Assembly: GCA_028874915.1 (NCBI GenBank)
Contig: JAPPHA010000032.1
Location: 192,664-256,663, forward strand
DNA from: Paracoccaceae bacterium
GTDB taxonomy: Bacteria; Pseudomonadota; Alphaproteobacteria; Rhodobacterales; Rhodobacteraceae
Direction: 5' to 3'
DNA length: 64,000 nucleotides
Each line of letters opens with the position of its first letter. The stretch's first letter is position 1. Shown one piece after another: positions 28,468 to 37,505 of the stretch. The position numbers were made by a program, and so were the translations under genes. The notes below the pieces were generated by a model, which did not search any database, was not told the origin of the DNA, and worked only from the letters and a program-made list of their open reading frames with translations.

Positions 28468-29433
28468 CTACCCCCACAGGCCGGCATCCGGCGGATGCAC
28501 ATGCGATCCCGTATAGTTGAGCGGAACAGGCCTGTCTTCCGCCAGCAGGAGCGGCCCGTCAAGGTCGACAACGTCCGCCGATTGCGCCACGAGGACCGCA
28601 GGCGCCATGGCGAGCGACGATCCGACCATGCATCCGACCATGATCCGGTAACCCTCGGATTGGGCCTGGGCACAGAGCCGAAGGGCCTCGGTCAGCCCTC
28701 CGGTCTTGTCGAGCTTGATGTTGATCATGTCGTACTTTCCTGCGAGCGCAGGAAGTGAGTCCCGGTCATGGCAGCTCTCGTCGGCACAGACCGGGAGCGT
28801 CCGGTCGAGAGTCCGAAGGGCATCGTCATCGCCGTCCGGCAGGGGCTGCTCGACCATCTCCACGCCGAGGCGCGTCAGCACCGGTGCCATCCTTGCGTAA
28901 CGTTCGGGCGTCCAGGCCTCGTTCGCATCAATGATGATCCGAGCCGAGGGTGCCGATTCCCGCACCGCTTCCAGACGATTCAGGTCGCCGTCGCCGCCCA
29001 GTTTGACCTTGAGAAGCCTCCGATGGGCATTGGCCGCCGCCTGGGCCGCCATTTCGGCCGGGCTGTCCAGCGAGAGAGTGAAGGCGGTCACGACGGGCTC
29101 CGGGTTCGGAAGCCCGGCCATCTCCCACACCCGCCGCCCAGCCACCTTGGCCTCCAGGTCCCAGAGCGCGCAGTCCACCGCGTTTCGGGCAGCGCCCGGT
29201 GGAAGCACCTCCTGCAAGCGAGCCCGGTCCAGGGGCAACGGCAGTGATTCGATCGTCTCCCTCACCGTTTCCGGGGATTCGCCGTAGCGCGCATAGGGTA
29301 CGCACTCGCCGAATCCCCTGACGCCGCTGGCCTCCACGCAAACGGTCAAAACTTCGGCGGCCGTCCGTGATCCGCGGGAAATCGTGAATCTCTGCGCCAG
29401 TTGAAACCGATCGTCGGTGACCCGGAGCTTCAT
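28468..29433 (-). CDS. dgcA: enolase-superfamily epimerase (dipeptide epimerase / N-acetyl-D-glutamate racemase DgcA type)
   Basis: A 321-aa muconate-lactonising-type enolase-superfamily protein. Catalytic Lys motif LLKVKLGG (KxK), metal ligands in IIIDANEAW, VEQPLP and CADESCHD, and the second base in INIKLDKTGG are all present. By general annotation it would be an L-Ala-D/L-Glu epimerase. Adjacency to the DUF1611 gene instead supports DgcA of the reported DgcN-DgcA D-glutamate pathway, which epimerises N-acetyl-D-glutamate. Sequence alone cannot separate the two. The ATG at 29433 (MKLRVTDDRF) was chosen over an upstream in-frame start. Confidence 0.85.
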   Translation of the reverse strand: MKLRVTDDRFQLAQRFTISRGSRTAAEVLTVCVEASGVRGFGECVPYARYGESPETVRETIESLPLPLDRARLQEVLPPGAARNAVDCALWDLEAKVAGRRVWEMAGLPNPEPVVTAFTLSLDSPAEMAAQAAANAHRRLLKVKLGGDGDLNRLEAVRESAPSARIIIDANEAWTPERYARMAPVLTRLGVEMVEQPLPDGDDDALRTLDRTLPVCADESCHDRDSLPALAGKYDMINIKLDKTGGLTEALRLCAQAQSEGYRIMVGCMVGSSLAMAPAVLVAQSADVVDLDGPLLLAEDRPVPLNYTGSHVHPPDAGLWG

Positions 29434-29553
29434 GGTTCCGGTTTCGTTGCGGGCAAACGGACGGCCCAAAGCGGAACTGATGGTATCGGCGAGCCCGGTG
29501 GATCCAGCGCCATTACCGGTGCGCCTGCCCCCGGGTAACGCCGCAAACGATCA

Positions 29554-30552
29554 TCATTCCGGCAGGGCATCGACCAGGCGCCCGGCACCAAAACGGAATG
29601 GATCGGTCGTCGTCAGTCTGGTCTCTGCCTCAACCGCCGCCACGCAGGCGCGCGCCTCGTCGTCTCCGAGACTCTTCGTGTTCACGGACACGGCCGCCAA
29701 CTGGCAGGCCGGGTTGACCATCCGCGCCATCCGCAGCGCCACGTCTCCCAATTCGGGAAGAGAGGGCAGGCGATAACCCGGCAGACCCCGCATCTCGGAC
29801 CGCGCCGGGTCGTGGCAAAGGACCAGAGCGTCCGGCTGAGCACCATGGATCAGCGCCAGGGTGACTCCGGAGTAGGATGCGTGGAACAGCGACCCTTGTC
29901 CCTCGATCAGGTCCCAGTGATCCTCGTCGTTTTCCGGCGAAATATATTCGATCGACCCGGCCATGAAGTCGGCAATGACGGCGTCGAGCGGCACGCCGTC
30001 CCCGGTGATCAGAATGCCGGTCTGGCCCGTGGCACGGAAGGTCGACTTCATGCCGCGGCGACGCATTTCGCGGTCCATGGCAAGGGCCGTATACATCTTT
30101 CCCACGGAGACATCGGTCCCGACGCCAAGACACCGGCGGCCGCGGCGTTTCTGACCGTTGGCGATCGGGTATGAGACCGAAGGGATCCGAACATCATGAA
30201 GCCTGCAGCCTTTCGCCCCGGCGCGAGCCACCAGGTCCGGCTCGTCGCAGAGCAGGTTGTGAAGTCCGCTGGCGATGTCCAGACCGGCGTCCAGCGCCTT
30301 CACAAGGACTGACCTCCACGCGTCCGGGATGAACCCGCCGCGGTTGGCGACCCCGATCACCAGGGTTCGGGCTCCGGCTTCGCGGGCCGCTTCTATGGAC
30401 ATGTCCTCAAGACCGACATCGGCATTGCAGCCCGGCATCCGGTACTGCCCGATGGCCGCGTCGGGCCGCCAGTCGCGGATTCCCTGGGCGACCTTGGCCG
30501 CCAGCGAGTCGGCCGCATCGCCAAGAAATAATAAGTAAGGTTGCCTGATCAT
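29554..30552 (-). CDS. dgcN: DUF1611 protein, D-glutamate N-acetyltransferase (DgcN) type
   Basis: A 332-aa cytoplasmic protein with the DUF1611 two-domain layout. The N-terminal domain starts PYLLFLGDAADSLAAKVAQG. The P-loop-like C-terminal domain has CLGVGTDVSVGKMYTALAM (Walker-A-like, residues about 145-163), TGQTGILITGDGVPLDAVI and LIEGQGSLFHASYSG. DgcN proteins N-acetylate D-glutamate as the first step of a D-Glu catabolic route, with DgcA second. Start taken at ATG 30552; a TTG 18 nt upstream is possible. It heads the minus-strand operon dgcN-dgcA-dat. Confidence 0.85.
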   Translation of the reverse strand: MIRQPYLLFLGDAADSLAAKVAQGIRDWRPDAAIGQYRMPGCNADVGLEDMSIEAAREAGARTLVIGVANRGGFIPDAWRSVLVKALDAGLDIASGLHNLLCDEPDLVARAGAKGCRLHDVRIPSVSYPIANGQKRRGRRCLGVGTDVSVGKMYTALAMDREMRRRGMKSTFRATGQTGILITGDGVPLDAVIADFMAGSIEYISPENDEDHWDLIEGQGSLFHASYSGVTLALIHGAQPDALVLCHDPARSEMRGLPGYRLPSLPELGDVALRMARMVNPACQLAAVSVNTKSLGDDEARACVAAVEAETRLTTTDPFRFGAGRLVDALPE

Positions 30553-31304
30553 CGGGTCCGTCCCGTTCAAGTCAATTGTTCTTCCCGGCTCTCACCTCCC
30601 GGGCGATTTGCCAACCCGGATCCGGGCGCCGGAATTGCCCGGCCAATGTCCGCGGCAATCCGTTCCTCCGTTCGCGACACATGAATCCCCAAACCAGACA
30701 AAAATCAACCCGCACGGTACCGACTAGACATCTCTGGGCCGCAGTTCCAGTGCTGGTCAGCAGTCCCATCGGGCGAATCCGCCGGACAGGCTGACGGCGG
30801 GTCTCGTATCAGTATCCGGCTGGCAAATCACATCGGTTCGACGCCAGCGCTTGCTGGGCAAACATCCTGCACGCTCTGCACAATGTGCATTCCGACTGAA
30901 ATGTCGGAGGCACCGCCAGATAACTGGCGTTCCCCATAAGTCTCTTGGTTCCCTTTTGCATTGGTTTCAGACGGGCGCATTTCCCGACATTTTTTCGCTC
31001 GGAAGGACTCCGAAATTGCTGGGCAGCATTTGCCAGAAATCTCCCCTATTTGACGACTGCGAATGTCATTTGGACTCGGCCTGACGCCCGACCAGCGGCT
31101 GAATTTGGCTCAAAACGGGATGCTGGCGGTTGTCGATCGGTAAGGCAGTCCGATCCGACGGGGATGGCTCCCTGCCGTTCAGTTTGGTACCCTGCGCTGA
31201 ATGCGATGTCTCGCCGAACCTACGCCGTCAGGCAGTGCGGATTGCTTGCCCGCCCGGTCCGATTTACCGATTTCCGTATGTGACGCAATCAATCGTCCGA
31301 ATCG
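30553..31304. other. gap between divergent dgcN and Na/Pi transporter genes
   Basis: About 750 nt. It must contain the promoters of two divergent units. I could not place clear -35/-10 pairs, and no ORF, RNA or repeat is convincing. Confidence 0.45.
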
Positions 31305-32435
31305 ATGATACGGACAGCCGTGCAATCCAGGGTCATCTCGTGGTTCATCCTCTTTGTGGCCCTTTACGTACTGCTCGTCGCGGTGGGCGTGGTTGGCAAA
31401 GGCTTCAGGCTGGCATTCGGCGGCGCCGAGGGCATCGGCACTCTATTCGAATTCGCGACGAACCCGTTCGTCGGCCTGGTTCTCGGCATTCTTGCGACCG
31501 CCCTGATCCAGTCGTCCAGCACCGTCACCTCCATAATCGTCGGACTCGTGGCGGGCGGCATGCCAGTCGCAGTGGCGATCCCCATGGTGATGGGAGCCAA
31601 TGTCGGAACGACGGTGACCAACACGCTTGTCAGCTTTGGTCATGTCAAACAGCCGTCGGAGTTCAGGAAAGCGTTTGCCGCCGCAACGATTCACGACATC
31701 TTCAATCTCCTCAGTATCGCGATTTTCCTGCCAGTAGAGTTCGCTTTCGGCCTGCTTGAGAAATTGAGCGGCGCGGCGACCCATCTCGTCGAAGGCATCG
31801 GGACGATCGACGCAAGCGGGAAGGGCATTTTCAAGGTCGTCATCGGCGCCGGGACCAAGTTCGTGGAGTCGCTGACGGCATCACTTCCTGACGTTTGGGC
31901 TGGGTCGATCCTGATCGTCGGTGGAATCGCGCTGATCCTGCTGTCAATCATGTATCTCGGCAACGCGCTTAAAGCCGTATTTGTTGGCCGGGCCCAGAGA
32001 ATCCTGCAGGCGGCAGTCGCCAAGGGCCCGGTGACCGGGATTTGTTCTGGCACCCTGGTCACAGTGCTCGTGCAATCGTCGTCAACCACGACGAGCATCA
32101 TTGTGCCGCTGGCGGGAAGTGGCGTGATTGGGTTACGCCACGCCTACCCGTTCACGCTTGGCGCCAACATCGGAACGACCGTCACTGCGCTTCTCGCTGC
32201 AACCGCGATCGTCGGCCCCACCCATGCCGTGGCGCACCAGATCGCAATTGCGCACTTTCTTTACAATGCGCTGGGTGTCGCCGTGATCTACAGCATCCCG
32301 TGGCTGAGGGAGATCCCGGTTGCTGGCGCGGAGTGGATCGCACGGCTAGGAAGTGAGCGGAAGTGGATGGCCATTGGGTACATACTGTCTGTTTTCTTCG
32401 GCATCCCCGGAGCACTGGTGCTGGCCACGGCATAG
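31305..32435 (+). CDS. Na+/phosphate cotransporter family protein (NptA/PNaS)
   Basis: A 376-aa polytopic membrane protein with the internal duplication of the PNaS family. The first repeat has ALIQSSSTVTSIIVGLVAGG and PMVMGANVGTTVTNTL; the second has VLVQSSSTTTSIIVPLAGSG and FTLGANIGTTVTALLA. The two QSSST motifs are the substrate/sodium-site signature. No PhoU-like C-terminal domain is present, giving the short form. Start at ATG 31305 (MIRTAVQSRV). Probable inward symport of phosphate driven by sodium. It is monocistronic and followed by decayed sequence. Confidence 0.93.
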   Translation: MIRTAVQSRVISWFILFVALYVLLVAVGVVGKGFRLAFGGAEGIGTLFEFATNPFVGLVLGILATALIQSSSTVTSIIVGLVAGGMPVAVAIPMVMGANVGTTVTNTLVSFGHVKQPSEFRKAFAAATIHDIFNLLSIAIFLPVEFAFGLLEKLSGAATHLVEGIGTIDASGKGIFKVVIGAGTKFVESLTASLPDVWAGSILIVGGIALILLSIMYLGNALKAVFVGRAQRILQAAVAKGPVTGICSGTLVTVLVQSSSTTTSIIVPLAGSGVIGLRHAYPFTLGANIGTTVTALLAATAIVGPTHAVAHQIAIAHFLYNALGVAVIYSIPWLREIPVAGAEWIARLGSERKWMAIGYILSVFFGIPGALVLATA

Positions 32436-32520
32436 CCGGACGCGATGTCCGGACCGTTGTTCCGGCGATTGTCCCGCCAAACGATTCCCCTACGACGTGC
32501 TCGTCCTGACCCAGTACCTC

Positions 32521-33110
32521 GCCTATGCGGATATTTGCGACCGGCTGGTGACCGAATCCTGCGTGACAATTGCAGGGCCGCATTACGAAGGCATCAGTTT
32601 CAAGCCGATCTACGGGTGGCAGGCCTCCACAAATTAAGGGCGCATCCGATTCAGTGATCGGATAACGCCGAAAACTTGGGGCGGCTGGCCTTTCCTGGTC
32701 GACGGTCACACAGTCGGCCGGTTCCGGCTGAAACGCGATGACAGGATCAAGGCAGTGCCTGCCTAGGCGGCGGATCTTACCTCCGGCGAATTCCAAGTCA
32801 ATCTGGAATGGCGCAGCCGGTTCGACACCGGCGATGGTATCCGTATGGCGCTTGAGGCCTGCGCGGCGTCAAATGGCAAACGGCCGGGCGGTCATTCCGT
32901 CATCTGGGACGACACCGAGCTGTGGTTCAGCGACCTCGCGGCAAGTGCTTGCATCTAACAGTTCAGCTACTCTTGGGGCGTCATGGCCAACGCTGCGGAC
33001 CGGCACTTCGTCGACTAGAGCGTCGAATTCCGCAACTGCAACTGTGCCAGCGCTGCTAATGTTGGGTGCTTCTGGAGCAGCTGGACGGCTTCGCCTGACA
33101 GGTCTTCGGC
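32521..33110 (+). pseudogene. degraded ORF of unknown family with four in-frame stops
   Basis: A single frame reads as protein-like sequence: CDRLVTESCVTIAGPHYEG, FKPIYGWQAS, RIRFSDRITPKTWGGWPFL, SGEFQVNLEWRSRFDTGDG, HSVIWDDTELWFSDLAASA and SYSWGVMANAADRHFVD. It is interrupted by TAA 32635, TAG 32764, TAA 32956 and TAG 33016 without any frame change. Trp/Tyr-rich, balanced composition over about 190 codons in one frame argues for a former gene, or for suppressed stops. I do not recognise the family. Confidence 0.45.
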
Positions 33111-34021
33111 GCTCAGGTACGTGTCTGCTACGCCACGATTACGTACGATATTTTGTGGGTTCAGGCCGGATCAGAGACATCGGGTGGGCGTAGGCAAGAG
33201 GGAACATTTATTGAGAAAGGAAAGGGGAGAGTCTGCAGTCGAAGCCCTCTCTCTGCAGGGAATCGTCGGCAACGGAGCGAAGAACATGATGAAACACTCG
33301 ACCAGGACCATGCAGAAGGCCACGATTCACGGATGAATGACCGAAACTTCCCTAAGCCCTCCCCGCCCTGGCAACGGAATTTTGGGACGCCGGCACTTTC
33401 ACGGTTACCGATGAGCATGCGCCCGGCGTATCCTTACCCGCAGCCAGTATTGCGCCGCGATTAGGCCTACGGATGATCAAGGGCTCTAGCTGCCTGGTGC
33501 AACTGTGGCGCCATATCCCGTGATTTCTGGGGGTACCCAGTTCGTGCCCCAAGGTTCGGCGTCAGGGTGAACCCACGTCATTGGCTGAACGGGTGCCCGG
33601 CTTGCCGTTCTCGCAAGCCAATGGCTTGAGTGGTTCGCGTCTGCAAACCCCCATTTTGGATGGAACTTCGTAGCCAAATTCGAAAATTATCCTATGATAT
33701 CATGTAAGTATCAGACATCCTACTGGACACGTACTGAGAACAAACCGAGTCAGAACGATCTCCCACCGTTCAAACGCCCGGTTCTGCAGCTGTCTCGGTG
33801 CCAACAACAGCGGAAGCCGGTACGCCCTGCGAGCCGGCATGGCCGCCACCTTTGGCGTCAGCATGGCCAGATCGGCGAGACGTGTCATGAAATTGTGGCT
33901 TGGCAATCCCCGACGGTCTTTTTTTGCCGTGTCCGGTTCTTGACGCAAGCGAAAAAACTCTGGACATAACTGTTTGTTGCGTTGTCCCCGGCACGGAAGG
34001 TGCGCCAAGAGGTGTTTCCCG
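33111..34021. other. gap before the YeeE/YedE gene
   Basis: About 900 nt with a short AT-rich patch around 33690-33730. No supportable gene was found. It may continue the decay zone of the preceding ORF. Confidence 0.45.
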
Positions 34022-35047
34022 ATGTTCGAGTCGTTGGGGTTTGAGGATGTCACGCCGATAGCGGCCTCCGTCGTGCTGGGTCTGGGGCTTGGCCTGGCCT
34101 ACGGCATCCTGGCGCAACGCAGCGCCTTCTGCCTTCGACGAAGCCTTGTCGGACCCTGGTATGAGTGCCTGCCGGCGCTCGGCACATGGGTGATGGCGCT
34201 GGCCTTCGCGATTGCCGGAACCCGGCTTGCCGTTGCCGTGGGTCTGGTGTCCTTCGAGGAACACAGGTTTCTGTCGCCTAATTTCCCGATCGCGTCGGCA
34301 CTGTTGGGCGGCGCGTTGTTTGGAGCCGGCATGATTCTGTCTGGCGGCTGCGCATCACGCCTCACCGTGTTGGTCGGCACGGGCAATCTGCGTTCCCTAG
34401 TCGTCCTTCTGGTCTTCGCCGTCACGGCCCATGCGGTGATGAAGGGTGCCCTAGCCCCGCTGCGCGAGACGCTCGGCGCCATAATGATTTCCGGCGGAGA
34501 TTCGGTTGCCCTCACGGCCCTTCCTGGGCGCGAAGCCTGGCCACTCGGCCTGGCATTTTTTGCGTTGCTGTTTGCGTTGCGATCAGGTGCCCCGGTCTCC
34601 CATCTCGTCATGGCGGGTGCGATCGGGCTTCTGGTTCCGGTCGGCTGGGTCGGGACCGGATTCGTGCTTTTCGACGACTTTGATCCGCTCCCCTTGCAGT
34701 CGATGGGATTCACCGGCCCGATGGCCGACACGCTCTTCTGGGCCATCGCCGCCACATCGATTCCGGCCGGCTTCGGCACGGGCCTTGCGGCCGGCGTCGT
34801 CGCCGGCAGTCTGGCAGCTGCGCTATGGGCGGGCGAATTTCGTTGGCGAAGCCTTGAAAGTCCGCGTCAGACCGGTCGCTACCTCACAGGCGGTGTCATG
34901 ATGGGTGTCGGTGGTGTGCTGGCAGGCGGCTGCACCGTCGGAGCCGGTCTCTCTGGAGTCTCGACGGCAAGCCTTGCCGCACTGCTGGCGCTCGCTGCCA
35001 TGACTGTCACGGCGCGAGTCAGCGGTCTCTTCCTGGCCGCCCGGTAG
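34022..35047 (+). CDS. YeeE/YedE (TsuA-like) sulfur-compound transporter
   Basis: A 341-aa polytopic membrane protein built from two YeeE repeats. Conserved Cys motifs are visible: RSAFCLRRSL near residue 40, SGGCASRLTVL near 110, and the C-terminal LAGGCTVGAGLSGVST. Bacterial homologues take up thiosulfate through a relay of these cysteines. The start at ATG 34022 (MFESLGF) is preferred over an upstream in-frame codon because homology begins there. It converges on the soxF gene 60 nt away, placing a sulfur transporter beside sulfur-oxidation genes. Confidence 0.9.
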   Translation: MFESLGFEDVTPIAASVVLGLGLGLAYGILAQRSAFCLRRSLVGPWYECLPALGTWVMALAFAIAGTRLAVAVGLVSFEEHRFLSPNFPIASALLGGALFGAGMILSGGCASRLTVLVGTGNLRSLVVLLVFAVTAHAVMKGALAPLRETLGAIMISGGDSVALTALPGREAWPLGLAFFALLFALRSGAPVSHLVMAGAIGLLVPVGWVGTGFVLFDDFDPLPLQSMGFTGPMADTLFWAIAATSIPAGFGTGLAAGVVAGSLAAALWAGEFRWRSLESPRQTGRYLTGGVMMGVGGVLAGGCTVGAGLSGVSTASLAALLALAAMTVTARVSGLFLAAR

Positions 35048-35073
35048 GTCCGGGCGACCCAAAGGCGGGGAGT

Positions 35074-35098
35074 GGCGGCGCCCCCCGGGAACGCCGCC
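35074..35098. terminator. GC-rich hairpin between convergent yeeE-like and soxF genes
   Basis: GGCGGCG at 35074-35080 pairs perfectly with CGCCGCC at 35092-35098. It lies in the 60-nt space between two convergent stop codons, the expected place for a bidirectional terminator. No T-tract. Confidence 0.45.
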
Positions 35099-35107
35099 GA
35101 ATCCAGG

Positions 35108-36394
35108 TCAGCTGAACATGTCGGCAGAAATGGCCTCGTACCAGCCGATCGATTCCTCATAGGTCGCCTTGCGGACTTCCGCACTCTCACCGGTCTGGGA
35201 AATGAAGCCGTCGGTCTTGGCGATTTTTTCGTCGGTCGCTTCATAGGAGGCTCCGACCTTGACGCCGTCGTCCGTGCCGATCAGCGACCAGCAGGTATTC
35301 GAGAAACGCGCCGGGAACACCTTCGAATCGGTCAGGGCCCCACGCACGGCCATGGCGCAGACCTTGGCCTGGCTGTTGGCCGAGAATCCCGACTTCGGCA
35401 TGTCACCCTGCTGCGAAGCGTCACCCAGGACATGGATGTTTTCATCGGCCCGGCTCTGCATCGTGTGCGGTACGACCGGTGCCCATCCCGCATCGTTGGT
35501 GATTTCCGCGATCGCGGCGATACGCCCGGCTTGTTGGGCAGGAATGACATTGCAGACATCGACCTTCGTCACTTCGCCGTCGATCACAACTTCCATGGCT
35601 TCGGGCCGCACCTCGACGCTGTCGCCGCCGAAGTCGGGACCGATACGTTCGATCATGCCGGAGTAGTGGCGTTGCCATCCGTCCTCGAACAGTCCCTGTT
35701 TCGAGAATTTCTCCTTGGGATCGACGATCAGGATCTTTGCCGTCGGATTGGTCTGTTTGAGGACATGGGCAACCATTGAAATACGCTCATAGGGCCCGGG
35801 AGGGCAGCGGAACGGATTGGGGGGCGCAACCATGCAATAGACGCCGCCTTCGGGCATGGCTTCGATCTGAGCCCTGAGAAGTTGGGTCTGGGAACCTGCC
35901 TTGTAAGCGTGCGGCATGCGATTCTGTGCCGACAGGTCCCATCCAGGGACCGACCCGGACCGGAAATCGATTCCCGGCGACAGGACGAGGCGATCGTAGG
36001 CGAGGCTGCCGCCCCCTGCGAGTCCCACGCTCCGCCCGTCGCGATCGACCGAAACCGCCCAATCATGCACGACGTTGATCCCGTGATTGGCCGCGAGGTC
36101 GCCATAACTGTGACCGATCGAGGCGTAGTCGCGGAATCCGCCGATGAAGAGATTCGAAAAGAAGCAGGAATAGTAGGCGCGCGTCGGTTCGACGAGTGTC
36201 ACATCCACCGCACCTCCGGAATCCTTCGCAACATAGCGCGCCACCGTCGCACCGCCGGCACCACCGCCGACGACCACGACCCGGGGCCGGTTCTCTGCAA
36301 GCACGGACGGCGCTGAAAGCGCCGACGTCGCCATGGCGGTCGTTACAAGAAAACTGCGGCGGCTCAACCCGGGGTTTTTGTTTATCTGGTTCAT
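35108..36394 (-). CDS. soxF: sulfide dehydrogenase flavoprotein subunit (FccB/SoxF)
   Basis: A 428-aa FAD protein exported by Tat: LSRRSFLVTTAMATSALSAPSVLAE at the N-terminus (twin Arg). The dinucleotide-binding fold reads RVVVVGGGAGGATVARYV, and the redox-region Cys is in AYYSCFFSNLFIGGF. CPPGPYER, CNVIPAQQAGRIA and IHVLGDASQQGDMPKSGFSANSQAK (split over residues about 320-344) are typical of flavocytochrome c sulfide dehydrogenase. It oxidises sulfide in the periplasm, passing electrons to its cytochrome partner, here the dihaem gene 17 nt upstream. The second in-frame ATG is preferred as the start. Confidence 0.93.
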   Translation of the reverse strand: MNQINKNPGLSRRSFLVTTAMATSALSAPSVLAENRPRVVVVGGGAGGATVARYVAKDSGGAVDVTLVEPTRAYYSCFFSNLFIGGFRDYASIGHSYGDLAANHGINVVHDWAVSVDRDGRSVGLAGGGSLAYDRLVLSPGIDFRSGSVPGWDLSAQNRMPHAYKAGSQTQLLRAQIEAMPEGGVYCMVAPPNPFRCPPGPYERISMVAHVLKQTNPTAKILIVDPKEKFSKQGLFEDGWQRHYSGMIERIGPDFGGDSVEVRPEAMEVVIDGEVTKVDVCNVIPAQQAGRIAAIAEITNDAGWAPVVPHTMQSRADENIHVLGDASQQGDMPKSGFSANSQAKVCAMAVRGALTDSKVFPARFSNTCWSLIGTDDGVKVGASYEATDEKIAKTDGFISQTGESAEVRKATYEESIGWYEAISADMFS

Positions 36395-36411
36395 GTCCCC
36401 TTCCCTCTGAT

Positions 36412-37215
36412 TCACGGTTCGTCGTCCGTACTGAAAAAATGTGCAGCAAGGGCGGCTATCTCCTCATCCGACAGTCGCCCGGCCACAAGCTGCATGACAG
36501 GATGAACCCGTTTACCAAGCTTGTAGGCATGCATGGCTATCACGAAGTCATCGGCCGGCCAACCGGATATGGAAGGAATGCCTTGATCGGTGCCGGTCGC
36601 GTGATGGCACGTCGTGCATTCGCCCGCCAGGTATGCGCCGTACTCGGGGTCCCCCCGGATCTCGAGAACCCGGGGATCGATTCCGAATTCCTCGGGCGTG
36701 AAGGTTGGTTCCGCCGGCGGAAGACCTGACCGGTCGCCGGAAAATCCGCGGAGCCATGCCAGGAGATCCGCGCGGTCGTCCCGTTCCGCCAAACCCCCAA
36801 AACTCATGCGCGATTTCGGGACGACGCCGGCCGGATCTTGAAGGAACGCGTCAAGTGCCGTTTCAGTCCAGACGAGACCGCCGGATCCTGCCGCCCGCAT
36901 CGCCCGCGAATAGCGATAATCGTCGAGCGAGCCGGCCGGACGGCCGAACAGATCATTCAACTGCGGACCGATGCGGTGTCTTGCGCCACTGCCCACCTGG
37001 TGGCAGCGCTTGCACTGGTCATAGAGCGCTCGGCCGCGTTCGGCATCGGCAGTCCGTGCGCTGGCTGTTGTGAGGTTCGCCGGAATTCCTGCCGTCAGAA
37101 ACCCAATGCCGACGCAGAACGCACAGGCCGCCAGGCCGGCAGACCGAAGCCGTGGCCACACGATGGCTCTATGCGACGTCAATCGATTTGCGGAGACTGT
37201 AGACGGAACCGTCAT
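36412..37215 (-). CDS. soxE: dihaem c-type cytochrome (SoxE/FccA)
   Basis: A 267-aa exported cytochrome with two haem c sites, CKRCH at residues 68-72 and CTTCH at 200-204. Likely Met ligands are in SRMSFGG (Met137) and HPVMQLVAG. The N-terminus has a long hydrophobic segment (residues about 25-45) for export. It is the electron-acceptor partner of the flavoprotein encoded 17 nt downstream. The predicted start overlaps the end of soxZ by 47 nt, so translation may begin slightly later. The arrangement soxYZEF on one strand is intact. Confidence 0.9.
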   Translation of the reverse strand: MTVPSTVSANRLTSHRAIVWPRLRSAGLAACAFCVGIGFLTAGIPANLTTASARTADAERGRALYDQCKRCHQVGSGARHRIGPQLNDLFGRPAGSLDDYRYSRAMRAAGSGGLVWTETALDAFLQDPAGVVPKSRMSFGGLAERDDRADLLAWLRGFSGDRSGLPPAEPTFTPEEFGIDPRVLEIRGDPEYGAYLAGECTTCHHATGTDQGIPSISGWPADDFVIAMHAYKLGKRVHPVMQLVAGRLSDEEIAALAAHFFSTDDEP

Positions 37216-37495
37216 CGTCGACCCACTCGAACACGAGTTCTCCCGATTCCGGAACGGCCATCTCGAACTCGATATAGGGGTCGGCCGAAACGGCCGGTTC
37301 CAGTTCGGCAGACATCACCACCTCACTGTTGAACTGAACAGTGAAGCGGTTGACGATCCGACGGGGAACAAGCGCTCCATCGCTTCCATGCCGCAGCCCC
37401 GTATGCATGGGGTGGGTGATCCGGGTTTTCACCGTGAAAGGCACGCCGGCCGAAATCGACTTCGGCAGCCGTACGCGTGGCTTGGGTTTTGCCAT
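37169..37495 (-). CDS. soxZ: sulfur carrier complex subunit SoxZ
   Basis: A 108-aa immunoglobulin-like protein matching SoxZ along its length: PRVRLPKSISAGVPFTVKTRITHPMHTG at the N-terminus (split over residues 6-33), then IVNRFTVQFNSEVVMSAELEPAVSADPYIEFEM and the end EWVDDDGSVYS. SoxZ binds SoxY, and the SoxYZ heterodimer carries sulfur intermediates on the SoxY C-terminal Cys. It lacks its own signal, as usual; it travels with SoxY. It follows soxY by 10 nt. Confidence 0.95.
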   Translation of the reverse strand: MAKPKPRVRLPKSISAGVPFTVKTRITHPMHTGLRHGSDGALVPRRIVNRFTVQFNSEVVMSAELEPAVSADPYIEFEMAVPESGELVFEWVDDDGSVYSLRKSIDVA

Positions 37496-37505
37496 CGTGT
37501 TGTCC

